Assembly: GCA_027619225.1 (NCBI GenBank)
Contig: JAQCFW010000007.1
Location: forward strand, 1-64,000
From: Bacteroidota bacterium
GTDB lineage: Bacteria > Bacteroidota > Bacteroidia > Flavobacteriales_D > Sanyastnellaceae
Direction: 5' to 3'
DNA: 64,000 bases
Both the position numbers and the translations under genes were made by a program. Shown here in pieces: positions 50,442 through 59,710 of the stretch. Within the stretch, counting starts at the first letter, position 1; each line of letters starts with the position of its first letter. Below the pieces are notes generated by a model. That model saw nothing but the letters and a program-made list of their open reading frames with translations, had not been told where the DNA came from and did no database searches.

Positions 50442-51827
50442 TTATAGGCATCCTCCTTCGGGGTTTAACACAAATCCTGATACTGTGTTTTCAGTATTTG
50501 AAAACTGAAGAGCCATTCCAGGACAATCCCAAGAACCTCCTCGAATGGTGATGTCTTCTCCCATGGTGCCACGCCTTTGGAGTTGATCTACCCAAGTTCC
50601 TTCACACAGGGTTTCTTTTCTATAATCTATTCTCGCAGCATTGCGAATTAAGGTTGCATCTGAACTTTCGCTTAGTAAAGAAGCGTTAGCACGAGATCTA
50701 ATGGAGTTAATGTCAGTGATTGCAGAGCTTAAATTTTCATTTAACTCAGAAAGAGCTTCCGCTCGAATGAGCATTATTCCAGATAGGTGTATTATGGGGA
50801 CGTTGAAAACGTCAAGACCGTTAAATCTGTTGCAGAAATTCCGCTCCCCAGAAGTGAACCACTCAGCTCTGGCATCTCCGGACCCCTCTCCAAGACCATT
50901 CCACCAATTTATAAAGTCAATAGAGAAAGTGAGTTGTGGCGTAGGGTTGTTGTCAGAACGGTAGTTGTCTCTTAGACTCTCACAACGGAAATCGACAAAA
51001 GTAGCGTCTTCCAGTAAATCAGAATCCATAAAACTCTGTATCCCGAATATTGTCTCAACGTTCGTTATGCCAGACTCAAATCTATTTAAATCTGTGTCTA
51101 AAGAATAATGCCCGCTAGATATAATTGCATCACAGTAACTCACTGTTTTCATCCAGTCTTGCATCAAGAAGTGCATATGGGCAAGGTACCCATTCGCAGC
51201 ATCTGATGTGGCGTAAGCCCCATTTGAAGAAGGTAGATGTTCAGCGGCATACGTAAAGTCCTCAATGATTGCTGTGTAAACTTCTCCTACCGAAGCTCTA
51301 GGTAAGGGGTTTTGTGAAGCTTCTAGCCTAAGAGGAATTCCCAAGTGAGAATTGTCAGATGTATATCCGAAAGGTTGAGCAAACATCTTCACCGCGCCCA
51401 AGTGACAAACTGCCCTTACAAATCTAGCTTCCGCTGTTATTCTTGTTCTATCCACAGGTGTGATGTCCTCCACCAAATCGAAGCTTCCCAGCACTACATT
51501 AGATCTATAAATCGCGTAGTAGAAATCCGTGTAAATTCCACCATTAATACCAGTGAAAAATGTTGTTTCCCGATTGTACACAGATTTGTAGTCGTTGTTG
51601 TTGTCAGGTTCTGCGAGATTATCTCCCCTGAGTTCGTTTACAATTTGAACTCTGCCGTCGTAGAGGTTTCCGAGCACGTCGTAAGTTGAGATAAGTAGTC
51701 TCTGAAGATCATCAGATGTTGAGATAGCATCTTCCGCAAGGATTACTTCTCCAGGTTCGAAAACAAGGAGTCTGTCACATGAAATTAGAGAGAGTGAAAT
51801 CGCCAATAAGAAAGTTGTTGTTTTCAT
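50442..51827 (-). CDS. susD: SusD/RagB-family glycan-binding lipoprotein
   Basis: 461 residues from the ATG at 51827, selected because it begins a lipoprotein signal (TTTFLLAISLSLISC) right after the susC stop at 51832. SusD helices with TPR-like repeats (EARFVRAVCHLGAVKMF, GDARAEWF, LIRAEALSELNENLSSAITDINSIRSRA, IDYRKETLCEGTWVDQLQRRG) match the family. It forms the lid of the SusC transporter at the outer membrane and captures malto-oligosaccharides here, judging from the flanking GH13 enzymes. Confidence 0.95.
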   Translation of the reverse strand: MKTTTFLLAISLSLISCDRLLVFEPGEVILAEDAISTSDDLQRLLISTYDVLGNLYDGRVQIVNELRGDNLAEPDNNNDYKSVYNRETTFFTGINGGIYTDFYYAIYRSNVVLGSFDLVEDITPVDRTRITAEARFVRAVCHLGAVKMFAQPFGYTSDNSHLGIPLRLEASQNPLPRASVGEVYTAIIEDFTYAAEHLPSSNGAYATSDAANGYLAHMHFLMQDWMKTVSYCDAIISSGHYSLDTDLNRFESGITNVETIFGIQSFMDSDLLEDATFVDFRCESLRDNYRSDNNPTPQLTFSIDFINWWNGLGEGSGDARAEWFTSGERNFCNRFNGLDVFNVPIIHLSGIMLIRAEALSELNENLSSAITDINSIRSRANASLLSESSDATLIRNAARIDYRKETLCEGTWVDQLQRRGTMGEDITIRGGSWDCPGMALQFSNTENTVSGFVLNPEGGCL

Positions 51828-51831
51828 AATC

Positions 51832-54800
51832 TTAAAAATTAGCTGTGATTGAAAAAGTAAAAGCCTTTTCCTGAGGAGGAGTAAGGTAGCTGACGTTAGC
51901 ACTCATGTTTCTGTCCTGAGCGTTTTCAAAATCACGAACTACTTCTGGATCTAACCCCGGAAAATTTGTGATGGTAAACACGTTCGTTGCATTTACTGCA
52001 AGTCGGATTTCATTCTTTCCTGGGACGTTATATCCGAGGGTGAGGTTGCGGAGTCGCAAGTAGGAAGCGTCGTAAATAAACAAACTTGTATTCCACCAAG
52101 GGAAACCCGATGGCAAGCTGTATGTCGTCTCGTCTAAGGTAAGTCTGGGATAAGTAGACTCATCACCGGGTTGCTGCCATCTGTCGAAAAGCTCAGTTCT
52201 CATATTCCAATCACTGACTACACCGAGTTGGCGTTTGGCTGAAGAATCAAAAATCTTAGCGCCCACAGAGAAAGAAACAAGTGCTGTTAAATCCCAATTT
52301 CCATAGGTTAAAGAGTTCGTCATACCTCCTATAAAGTCAGGGAGGCCGTCACCCACGTATTTCCTAATATCGTTCGAATACTCAAAAGTTTCATTCCCTT
52401 CAAGGTCGATATAAACTGGGAGACCCGTTTCAGCATCAACATGGCTGTGCTCAACCAGAAAGAAAGATCCGATTGGGCGGCCTACAATTACCCTTGAGTC
52501 GTTAGAGCCTCCAGAAATTGCATCGGGCGTATACTCACCGATATCGATAAGCTCGTTGTAGTTCTTAGATACATTCAGTTCGGTAACCCATCCCAACCTT
52601 CCTGTGGTGTTGTAACTCTTGATACTCAGCTCTACACCTCTATTCATTACTGTCCCCACGTTGTCCCAATAGTTCGTGAATCCTGTCGATGCTGGAACAC
52701 TAACGTTCATAAGCACATCCGTTGACCATTTGTGGTAAGCCCCTACTTCTAACACCAATCTATCTTGAAGTAGACCTATTTCCACTGATCCATCTATCGT
52801 TCTTGTCGACTCCCATTTTAGATCAGGATTCGCGGGTTGGATGGGGTAGAGGATGCTGTCTCCTGCGTACGTTATTCCATTGTTTGTAGGACTATATGTT
52901 CCAAACCTTGCGTAGTCAGGAATGTTTGCCGCCCCTGTTTTACCCACGCTCGACCTCACCTTTAAAAAGCTGATGTTCTCAGCATTAAACCAGTTTTCAT
53001 CGCTAATTACCCATCCTGCAGAAACAGCCGGGAAGAATCCATATCTGCTGTTACGCCCAAACCTCGATGAGCCATCTACTCTCATCGTAGCTTGAAAAAA
53101 GTATCTATCCTCTAGGGAGTAGTTGATTCTGCTGAAGTAAGATAAGAAACTGTGTTGAGTAGGTAGGTTTATTCTTCTGTCAGCAGTGTCGAGTAATGAT
53201 TGTAATGAATCGCTTGAATAAACAGGAGAAGGTGAGTTTGGGAAATAATAATCCCAAGAAAAGTTGTCGGCTCTTTGGTACTCAGACCCTACAAGTAATG
53301 TAAGCGTCTGGGTATCGTCGATTTCGTGTTGATAATCAGCTGTAGCTCCTACGTTCCAATTCAGAATGGTGTTGCTGTACAGATTTCCTTGGTCTAGGTA
53401 GTTGTTGAACGCCTCAGGCTCCCACATGTCTTCCTCCACGAGCATTCTGTCGAACCCTCCAGTGAATTTTACATGAAGATCTTGGAGCGGGGTGAGGATT
53501 AACTGTGCATTTGTGAAAGTTCTGTTTTCAGTTGACCTCCACTTTTTCATCTCTCTCTCTGCGACCATATTCCAGTTGGTATTCCACTGATAGAAATCCC
53601 CAGATTCGTAACTCACTCCATTTACAAGAGTGTCGTTTTCATAACGAACGGGCATGTATGGAAGGGCTTGTGACATAGCGCGCCCTAATCCTCCGCTCCA
53701 GGCCATACTCACCCTTTGGTTTCTACCCTCAGACATAGAACCTGAGAAAAGGAATTTCGCCCAAGGCGCAAGATCGACATCTAGGTTAATCCGCCCACTT
53801 ATCCTCGTGTAGCTGTTGCCCAGCATATAGCTCTCGTTGTCATCGTATGCGAAACCAGAGTACATACTCCACTTATCGCCACCAGTGCGAGCGGCGAAGC
53901 TATGCGCATTCTTCATTCCTGTTCCTACGGTCTCGTCCACCCAGTCTGTATTTGTCTCAACAGCTCTGAGGTAAGCCGCCCTTCTAGACTCGGGACTGTC
54001 AGTAGATGAACTCATGTGAGGAAGCCAAACATATCCCGTCCCCCCATCGTTTTCCCAAGCTTCCTGTCTGATCGTTAGGTACTCCTCGGTGTTCATCATA
54101 TTGGGCCTCGAGGCGACTTTAGAGAATCCAATTCGAGAACTGTATTCAAACGAGGTTTTGCTGGTTCCTCTCTTTGTTGTGATTAAGATCACGCCGTTCG
54201 CCCCTCTAGAGCCATAGATCCCAGTTGCAGCAGCGTCCTTCAGGATTTCGATGGATTCAATGTCGTTGGGGTTGATGCTTGCTAGTGGGTTGTTGTTAAA
54301 CCCACCACCATAGCCGGCCCGCCTATTTAAAAAGTACTCTTGAGTGATAGGAATCCCATCTACAACGACGAGTGGGTCTCCAGACCCGGAGATAGAAGCC
54401 ACTCCACGAATTCGTATTAGAGATCCGGCTCCGGCAGCTCCTGAACTTTGACTTACCTGTACTCCAGCGGCTTGGCCCTGAAGGGCTGCCTCGAAAGAGG
54501 GGGTCTGCACAGCGGTTATCTTCTTCGCATCAATTTTCGCAATCGACCCCGTAACCTCTTTCCTGCGCTGGACACCATATCCCACAACGACAACATCGTT
54601 AATCATTACGGCATCCTCTTTCAGTCGGGCATTTAAATTATTTTCGCCTTTCGTTATCTCTATTTCAAATGTTTTTTTCAGGTAGCCTATAAAACTAAAT
54701 CCAATAGAGTGCTTGCCTAAAGAAAGCTCCGATATTTCATAGTGACCATTGTAATCACAAAAGACTCCACTTGACCCATCGACGATGACTGTTGCAGAGG

Positions 54801-54906
54801 GGAGAGGGGTTCCATTTATGTCGTAAACAAACCCAGATAAAGTTTGGGTTTGAGCTGTTATAGATAACAGAAAAACCGAAGCAAAAACAGCAAGTATATT
54901 CTTCAT
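51832..54906 (-). CDS. susC: SusC/RagA-family TonB-linked outer-membrane transporter
   Basis: 1024 residues from the ATG at 54906, which overlaps the upstream GH13 stop as ATGA and starts a signal peptide (KNILAVFASVFLLSITAQTQ). The carboxypeptidase-like N-terminal domain (TLSGFVYDINGTPLPSATV), the SusC motif VVVGYGVQRRKEVTGSIA, the plug (IRIRGVASISGSGDPLVVVDGIPI; SIEILKDAAATGIYGSRGANGVI) and the barrel ending KAFTFSITANF are present. It pairs with the downstream SusD to import maltodextrins with TonB energy. Confidence 0.96.
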   Translation of the reverse strand: MKNILAVFASVFLLSITAQTQTLSGFVYDINGTPLPSATVIVDGSSGVFCDYNGHYEISELSLGKHSIGFSFIGYLKKTFEIEITKGENNLNARLKEDAVMINDVVVVGYGVQRRKEVTGSIAKIDAKKITAVQTPSFEAALQGQAAGVQVSQSSGAAGAGSLIRIRGVASISGSGDPLVVVDGIPITQEYFLNRRAGYGGGFNNNPLASINPNDIESIEILKDAAATGIYGSRGANGVILITTKRGTSKTSFEYSSRIGFSKVASRPNMMNTEEYLTIRQEAWENDGGTGYVWLPHMSSSTDSPESRRAAYLRAVETNTDWVDETVGTGMKNAHSFAARTGGDKWSMYSGFAYDDNESYMLGNSYTRISGRINLDVDLAPWAKFLFSGSMSEGRNQRVSMAWSGGLGRAMSQALPYMPVRYENDTLVNGVSYESGDFYQWNTNWNMVAEREMKKWRSTENRTFTNAQLILTPLQDLHVKFTGGFDRMLVEEDMWEPEAFNNYLDQGNLYSNTILNWNVGATADYQHEIDDTQTLTLLVGSEYQRADNFSWDYYFPNSPSPVYSSDSLQSLLDTADRRINLPTQHSFLSYFSRINYSLEDRYFFQATMRVDGSSRFGRNSRYGFFPAVSAGWVISDENWFNAENISFLKVRSSVGKTGAANIPDYARFGTYSPTNNGITYAGDSILYPIQPANPDLKWESTRTIDGSVEIGLLQDRLVLEVGAYHKWSTDVLMNVSVPASTGFTNYWDNVGTVMNRGVELSIKSYNTTGRLGWVTELNVSKNYNELIDIGEYTPDAISGGSNDSRVIVGRPIGSFFLVEHSHVDAETGLPVYIDLEGNETFEYSNDIRKYVGDGLPDFIGGMTNSLTYGNWDLTALVSFSVGAKIFDSSAKRQLGVVSDWNMRTELFDRWQQPGDESTYPRLTLDETTYSLPSGFPWWNTSLFIYDASYLRLRNLTLGYNVPGKNEIRLAVNATNVFTITNFPGLDPEVVRDFENAQDRNMSANVSYLTPPQEKAFTFSITANF

Positions 54907-57782
54907 TGTTTTTGAATAGTTGAAGTGAAATGGTAGATGCTTGAATTGCATTGAGCTTTTACGCTAATGCTATAAATACCAGGCGCCATCCCGTCAATGT
55001 TAATTTGTATATTTTTAGTTGGGCTCGTGCCAGAGATTACTCTTTTGCCGAGTGTGTCGAAAATCTCATACGAAACATCTTCCATTGATCTGCAAGTAAC
55101 CCCTGCTGGAATTTCTACAGTAAATGATCCCGTACAGGGGTTAGGGTAGGACAATATGTTTGATGAATGGCCTTCTGATTCAGATGCAATCACCTCTACA
55201 GAAGCTGGATCGTATATATCAGGAGTAGGAATTTGGTTGTCTATATAGACGTGGTATTCTCCTGGCTCAAAAGCATATGATTCGGATGTGTTGGTTATCT
55301 CGAGCTCTTCTCCCGTCATATAGTCATACCATGTTCCCTCATGTTGGAAGTCGCACACCATGTTGATAGAATTCACATGAAAGTTTCCGACTACAACGAC
55401 ATTCATGTCTGTCGAGGTGAGGTGAAGCCTTTTCCCCATGCCGCCTGTATCAAAAACAAAGTTTGAGGTAGTGCATACCTCTGGGTAATCTTTTTTAAAA
55501 TTATTCAGGGCGGAGAACACATCGTAAAGCCTGTGTCGTTCAGATTCCTCATAGTAGTCCCAGCGAACGGGCTTGGCCTCTATACGGCAAGATTCCTCCA
55601 CTGTAACGCCATCAGAGCAGGTGTTGATGCTGTAATCGTACCCCAATTCCTGAAACTGCCAAAGAAGCTTAGGTCCTGGAAGTAAAATATGAAAACAAGC
55701 CGTCAGCTCCACTCTGCGCAGGGCCGTCTCGAGATTCTCGATTTCATACTCACCAGCGTTATTTCCCCAGTTGAGGTTGTTGTACATAAGCCTCTCTTCG
55801 TCGTGACTTTCCATATACGTAACGGCATGGGGCTCGTTAAAGCCATGAGACTGATAATTCGCATAATTCAGATTCGAAGAATATCCCATTGCAGCCTCAG
55901 AGTAGTCGTGATGCGTATTGGCCCAAAGCATGAACCCCTCATTTGCAAGTAACTGCTCTTCATTGTAGTCGCACCAGTGTTCGAGTATCATATATACCCC
56001 TTCATCTTGAGACCAAACGTGTTCGCCATACTCCTGAATAATTGCAATTCTGCCTGCGTCGTAGGAGGGTCCTCCGCCCTGGGTTTGGACTAAGCCTTGG
56101 GTAAAATCCCAACGAAACCCATCAATGTGGTAATTCTGAGTCCAGTGATCTAAGGTCCTCTTTACGAAACTCTTCGTGGCATTGGTGTTGTGATTCCAAT
56201 CGTAGAACCAGTTCATAGAGTGAGGCGCCTCAACATTAAACCAGGGGTTATTCGGCGACACCACCCAGTCATCCCAGTACATTGTAATGAAAGGGTTGGG
56301 CTGATCCGAATGGTTAAATACGAGATCAAGGATTACCGCTATCCCCCTTTCATGGCATGCATCCACAAGCGATTTCAAATCATCACGTGTCCCGTATGCT
56401 TTGTCCGGCGCGAAATAAAAGGTCGTGTTGTAGCCCCAGCTGTCATTCCCGTTAAATTCCACGACAGGCATAAGTTCGATGGCACTGACCCCCAAGTTTT
56501 CAATATAATCTAATGAGTCCTCTATCATTTTATATGTCCTCTGCTCAGAGAAGTCCCTCACGAGAATTTCATAAATCACGAGGTTTTCCTGCTGTGGCCT
56601 ATCGAAACTCAGATCAGTCCAAACGTACTCATCTTCCCCCGTCACAAAAACACTCACCGGATCGCTCGACGTAAACTCTTCAGGATACGGAATCATGTCT
56701 GGGTAAGTACTCTCAGGAATCCAGGGGTCGTTCCATTTGTCCAATTGAATCTCAGCATAAGCATCAGCGACTCTGATGTCGTCGGGCAATATGTGGTATT
56801 GAAATCTATAAGGCTGCCCCACTTCGAGTCCCGTGAGCTCTATCCAATAGCGTTGGTAGTCAGGCGTGCGAGTCATGATCGCTCCAGAAGTCATCTCCCA
56901 ATCATTGAAATCCCCTACAGCAAAAAGAAACTCCTTATAAGGTGCAAAAACTTGTAAGATTACGGTGTTGTCATCAATGTAGTTAATGCCGTCCAGTGTT
57001 CCCGTGGGTGCCCAAGCAACATTAGGGACATCAGGCATTGCAGTAACGATGACAGTTTTTTCGCTTTCATCATCCGTCGCAGAGATTCCGTTTAATGTGA
57101 GTTCGTAATCTCCAGGAGACTCAAGTGTCAATGTGTACTCAAGTGAAAGTCCTTCATTATTTGCAACTTCCAGTCCATTTACACTCAGCGTTAGTTCTCC
57201 TAAAGAAGAACTTATAGCTTGAATTTCAACCTGCTCTCCTGCCGCCATGAGGTTAAAATCAAGTGGTGGGCTTACAAAGTCCACTTCATACTCTCCATTA
57301 CTCACAGCGACAAATATGTCACTCTCGTCAGCGTTCTTACCTACGACTGTGCCAAGGGCGTCTCTGAATACGAAAGCGAGTTGTTCTATTTCTTCTCCTT
57401 CCTCAATGCCGTAATACTCTGCCAAAGTCAGTCCGTCGAAATTAAAGCTGTGTATTGTACTGCCAGTTTCTAATGGCAGTAAGACGTTCCCCACATTTGC
57501 CTCACTTAGGTTGTTAGGCGAAGTTGAGGGCCATGGGTTATGAACGTGGTACCAGTTCGAGGGCGACGAGCTCTGAGATGTTATGACTCCGGTGTGAGCG
57601 TAAACGAATGGGCATCCTGGGCAGGGTTCTGTAAGGTCTATTAAAGCACCATTGCCCTCTGTAACGTCGTAGTATAAAATAACTATGTCGTCAGTTGTAG
57701 GGAATGCTGGTTCAGTCCAAACAACCTGCGCAAAACTCAGCCCACAAATTACCAAACCAAAAAGAGAAAGTAAATACTTCAT
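54903..57782 (-). CDS. Large secreted GH13 alpha-amylase with T9SS sorting domain
   Basis: 959 residues with a signal peptide (YLLSLFGLVICGLSFAQ). An N-terminal module (about 20-150) is similar to the accessory protein at 49018-49902. A CBM48-like segment (about 270-345, VFAPYKEFLFAVGDFNDW) precedes the GH13 domain, which has ILDLVFNHS, IDGFRWDFTQG, YMILEHWCD and MESHDEER as regions I-IV, with nucleophile, acid/base and transition-state residues intact. The C-terminal 85 residues are a T9SS type A sorting domain (SYPNPCTGSF, DTLGKRVISG, MAPGIYSISV). It probably starts polysaccharide attack outside the cell. It abuts the regulator gene with no gap. Confidence 0.93.
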   Translation of the reverse strand: MKYLLSLFGLVICGLSFAQVVWTEPAFPTTDDIVILYYDVTEGNGALIDLTEPCPGCPFVYAHTGVITSQSSSPSNWYHVHNPWPSTSPNNLSEANVGNVLLPLETGSTIHSFNFDGLTLAEYYGIEEGEEIEQLAFVFRDALGTVVGKNADESDIFVAVSNGEYEVDFVSPPLDFNLMAAGEQVEIQAISSSLGELTLSVNGLEVANNEGLSLEYTLTLESPGDYELTLNGISATDDESEKTVIVTAMPDVPNVAWAPTGTLDGINYIDDNTVILQVFAPYKEFLFAVGDFNDWEMTSGAIMTRTPDYQRYWIELTGLEVGQPYRFQYHILPDDIRVADAYAEIQLDKWNDPWIPESTYPDMIPYPEEFTSSDPVSVFVTGEDEYVWTDLSFDRPQQENLVIYEILVRDFSEQRTYKMIEDSLDYIENLGVSAIELMPVVEFNGNDSWGYNTTFYFAPDKAYGTRDDLKSLVDACHERGIAVILDLVFNHSDQPNPFITMYWDDWVVSPNNPWFNVEAPHSMNWFYDWNHNTNATKSFVKRTLDHWTQNYHIDGFRWDFTQGLVQTQGGGPSYDAGRIAIIQEYGEHVWSQDEGVYMILEHWCDYNEEQLLANEGFMLWANTHHDYSEAAMGYSSNLNYANYQSHGFNEPHAVTYMESHDEERLMYNNLNWGNNAGEYEIENLETALRRVELTACFHILLPGPKLLWQFQELGYDYSINTCSDGVTVEESCRIEAKPVRWDYYEESERHRLYDVFSALNNFKKDYPEVCTTSNFVFDTGGMGKRLHLTSTDMNVVVVGNFHVNSINMVCDFQHEGTWYDYMTGEELEITNTSESYAFEPGEYHVYIDNQIPTPDIYDPASVEVIASESEGHSSNILSYPNPCTGSFTVEIPAGVTCRSMEDVSYEIFDTLGKRVISGTSPTKNIQINIDGMAPGIYSISVKAQCNSSIYHFTSTIQKQ

Positions 57783-58493
57783 TTAGATTACTGCTTCAGG
57801 ATTGAATGTGAATAATTGAGCAGGTTTATGTAGAACCCCAGTTTGTTTTTCTTCAAGCGGAACTAGGTGATCCATACGTTTGACGTTTTTACGGAAATTT
57901 CGTTTGTCGAGTTTTTTATCGAGAACTAGTTCGTGCAAATGCTGAAGTTGGCTTAGAGTGAATTTCTTAGGAAGAAGTTCAAATCCGATATGGTGTGGCT
58001 CGATATGTTGACGTAGTGTTGTTACTGCGTATCTAAAGATTTCATTGTGGTCGAAAGCGAGTTCTGGAACTTTATCTACGTCGACCCATTGAATACTTCC
58101 TGCAAAAGAAGATGCTTCGGGATTATATTCGTGGAGAGAAACCAGCGCGTAGTAAGCAACAGTTATTATCCTCTTATTCGGAAATTCACGAAAAGTTTCA
58201 AGCCATTTCTCGTCCTTTACTCCACGAACTCTGTCAGGATCTCCGAAAGAGTGAAACTGCTTAAGAAAAATACCTTCGATGCTTGTGAGTTCAAGCAAGA
58301 CTCGTGCGGCGCATTGGCTAAGTGTTTCTTCGGCTTGAACGAGATCACCAGGCAATGCCATCTGAAGTTCGCTTTCAGTAATAGTTCCCCCATCCTGTGT
58401 TTTTTGCTGTATTAAGAGAACTTTTATAGAATCTCCATTATAGCCAAAAACAACACAGTCTACACTTACTCCTAATTGTGAATTCGAATTCAT
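57783..58493 (-). CDS. NUDIX-related transcriptional regulator, NrtR/AraR type
   Basis: 236 residues from the ATG at 58493; a TTG at 58508 is less likely. N-terminal NUDIX fold (about 8-145) in which the NUDIX box is degraded (RVLLELTS where active enzymes have REUxEExG, and Asp at the initial Gly), so it should sense rather than hydrolyse. C-terminal winged helix (LLPKKFTLSQLQHLHELVLDKKLDKRNFRKNVKRMDHL), the NrtR/AraR hallmark. Bacteroides AraR shows that this family can control sugar use. As first gene of the starch operon it probably regulates both arms of the divergon. Effector unknown. Confidence 0.88.
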   Translation of the reverse strand: MNSNSQLGVSVDCVVFGYNGDSIKVLLIQQKTQDGGTITESELQMALPGDLVQAEETLSQCAARVLLELTSIEGIFLKQFHSFGDPDRVRGVKDEKWLETFREFPNKRIITVAYYALVSLHEYNPEASSFAGSIQWVDVDKVPELAFDHNEIFRYAVTTLRQHIEPHHIGFELLPKKFTLSQLQHLHELVLDKKLDKRNFRKNVKRMDHLVPLEEKQTGVLHKPAQLFTFNPEAVI

Positions 58494-58513
58494 ACTCGAA
58501 ATATACAAGTCAA

Positions 58514-58530
58514 AGTGTCATTTATACACT
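58514..58530. promoter_or_regulatory. Candidate operator, palindrome AGTGT-N7-ACACT
   Basis: Perfect 5-bp arms (58514-58518 and 58526-58530), 21 bases upstream of the regulator ATG on the minus strand. The spacing and composition fit a homodimeric NUDIX-winged-helix regulator. At this position binding would occlude the regulator/starch operon promoter. Confidence 0.45.
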
Positions 58531-58622
58531 ATGGATGGTGCCTATTCAATCTTTATTGTTGCTTCTTTTTTCATATATACTTTTTTTAATGTTTTTCCTT
58601 ACCAATCAAGCGATTTTGTTTA

Positions 58623-58645
58623 ACACTTAGTGTATTTAAGACAAT
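58623..58645. promoter_or_regulatory. Second candidate operator in the divergent promoter region
   Basis: ACACT-T-AGTGT (58623-58633) is a perfect palindrome. The same AGTGT (58629-58633) with acaat at 58641-58645 repeats the AGTGT-N7-ACACT pattern with one mismatch. It lies upstream of a weak promoter for pfkA: TTG at 58659-58661 and TAAATTTC at 58684-58691 (spacing 22). Confidence 0.4.
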
Positions 58646-58721
58646 AAGTTTAAATTTTTTGTGATTTCTAATATAGAATGTGCTAAATTTCGCTTGCTAA
58701 ATAATTATAAAGATTAAGAAG

Positions 58722-59693
58722 GTGAAGAAAATTGCAGTATTAACTTCAGGGGGAGACTCTCCAGGTATGAACGCCGCTATTCGAGCTGTTGTGAGAACTG
58801 CGGTTTATTATAAACTTGATGTATGTGGAGTTTTTCAGGGGTTTCAAGGGTTAGTTGATGGTGATTTTAAAAAGCTACACGTCAGGTCAGTTGCGAAAAT
58901 ATTAGGACGTGGCGGCACGATTCTTAAATCAGCAAGGTGTGAAGAGTTTAGAACTGAGGAGGGAAGATTGAGAGCTTTAGAAAATCTCCGTAAAAATGAA
59001 ATCGATGGACTTGTTGTAATCGGAGGTAATGGAACCTTTGCTGGAGCTATGAAATTATATGAGGAACATGGTTTTCCTATCATTGGTTTGCCTGGGACGA
59101 TTGACAATGACTTAGCAGGAACAGATAATACAATAGGTTTCGATACAGCTACGAATACGATAGTTGAGGCGGTAGATAAAATCAGAGACACAGCAGATAG
59201 TCACAATCGATTGTTTTTTGTTGAGGTAATGGGTAGAGACAATGGATTTATTGCTTTGAGAACAGGAATTGCGACCGGAGCGATTGCAGTGATGACTCCC
59301 GAAACGGGTTTAGATTCAAATGATTTAATTGATGTTCTGCAGGCGGGTCAGAGGAGTCAAAAGTCGAGTAGTATTGTCATTGTTGCTGAAGGAGATAAAT
59401 CTGGAGGTGCCTATGAGCTTGCGAAGAAAATACACGGTAAAACAGATTTATACGATATTAGGATTACCGTACTGGGACACCTTCAAAGAGGTGGGCCTCC
59501 TTCATGTTATGATAGAGTCCTCGCTTCAAGACTTGGTGTAGAAGCAATTGAGGCTTTATTAAGAGGCGAATCTAATTGTATGATAGGAATTGTGAATGAT
59601 TGCTTACTTTCGACGCCATTTAAAAATGCGGTTGCGAATAAAATACATACTTTGGAAGAAGAGGTGCGCATTGCGCACATTTTATCTATTTAA
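58722..59693 (+). CDS. pfkA: 6-phosphofructokinase
   Basis: 323 residues from a GTG. ATP-dependent PFK fold: GGDSPGMNAAIR (ATP/substrate loop), SARCEEF with Arg72, GGNGTFAGA, PGTIDNDLAGTD with the catalytic Asp128, and VEVMGRDNGF. Gly104 indicates ATP rather than PPi use. The usual Mg-contacting Asp103 is Asn. It phosphorylates fructose-6-phosphate, the committing step of glycolysis. First gene of the rightward arm; its promoter region is shared with the NUDIX regulator. Confidence 0.94.
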   Translation: MKKIAVLTSGGDSPGMNAAIRAVVRTAVYYKLDVCGVFQGFQGLVDGDFKKLHVRSVAKILGRGGTILKSARCEEFRTEEGRLRALENLRKNEIDGLVVIGGNGTFAGAMKLYEEHGFPIIGLPGTIDNDLAGTDNTIGFDTATNTIVEAVDKIRDTADSHNRLFFVEVMGRDNGFIALRTGIATGAIAVMTPETGLDSNDLIDVLQAGQRSQKSSSIVIVAEGDKSGGAYELAKKIHGKTDLYDIRITVLGHLQRGGPPSCYDRVLASRLGVEAIEALLRGESNCMIGIVNDCLLSTPFKNAVANKIHTLEEEVRIAHILSI

Positions 59694-59710
59694 TAAATAA
59701 AACTTAACAG

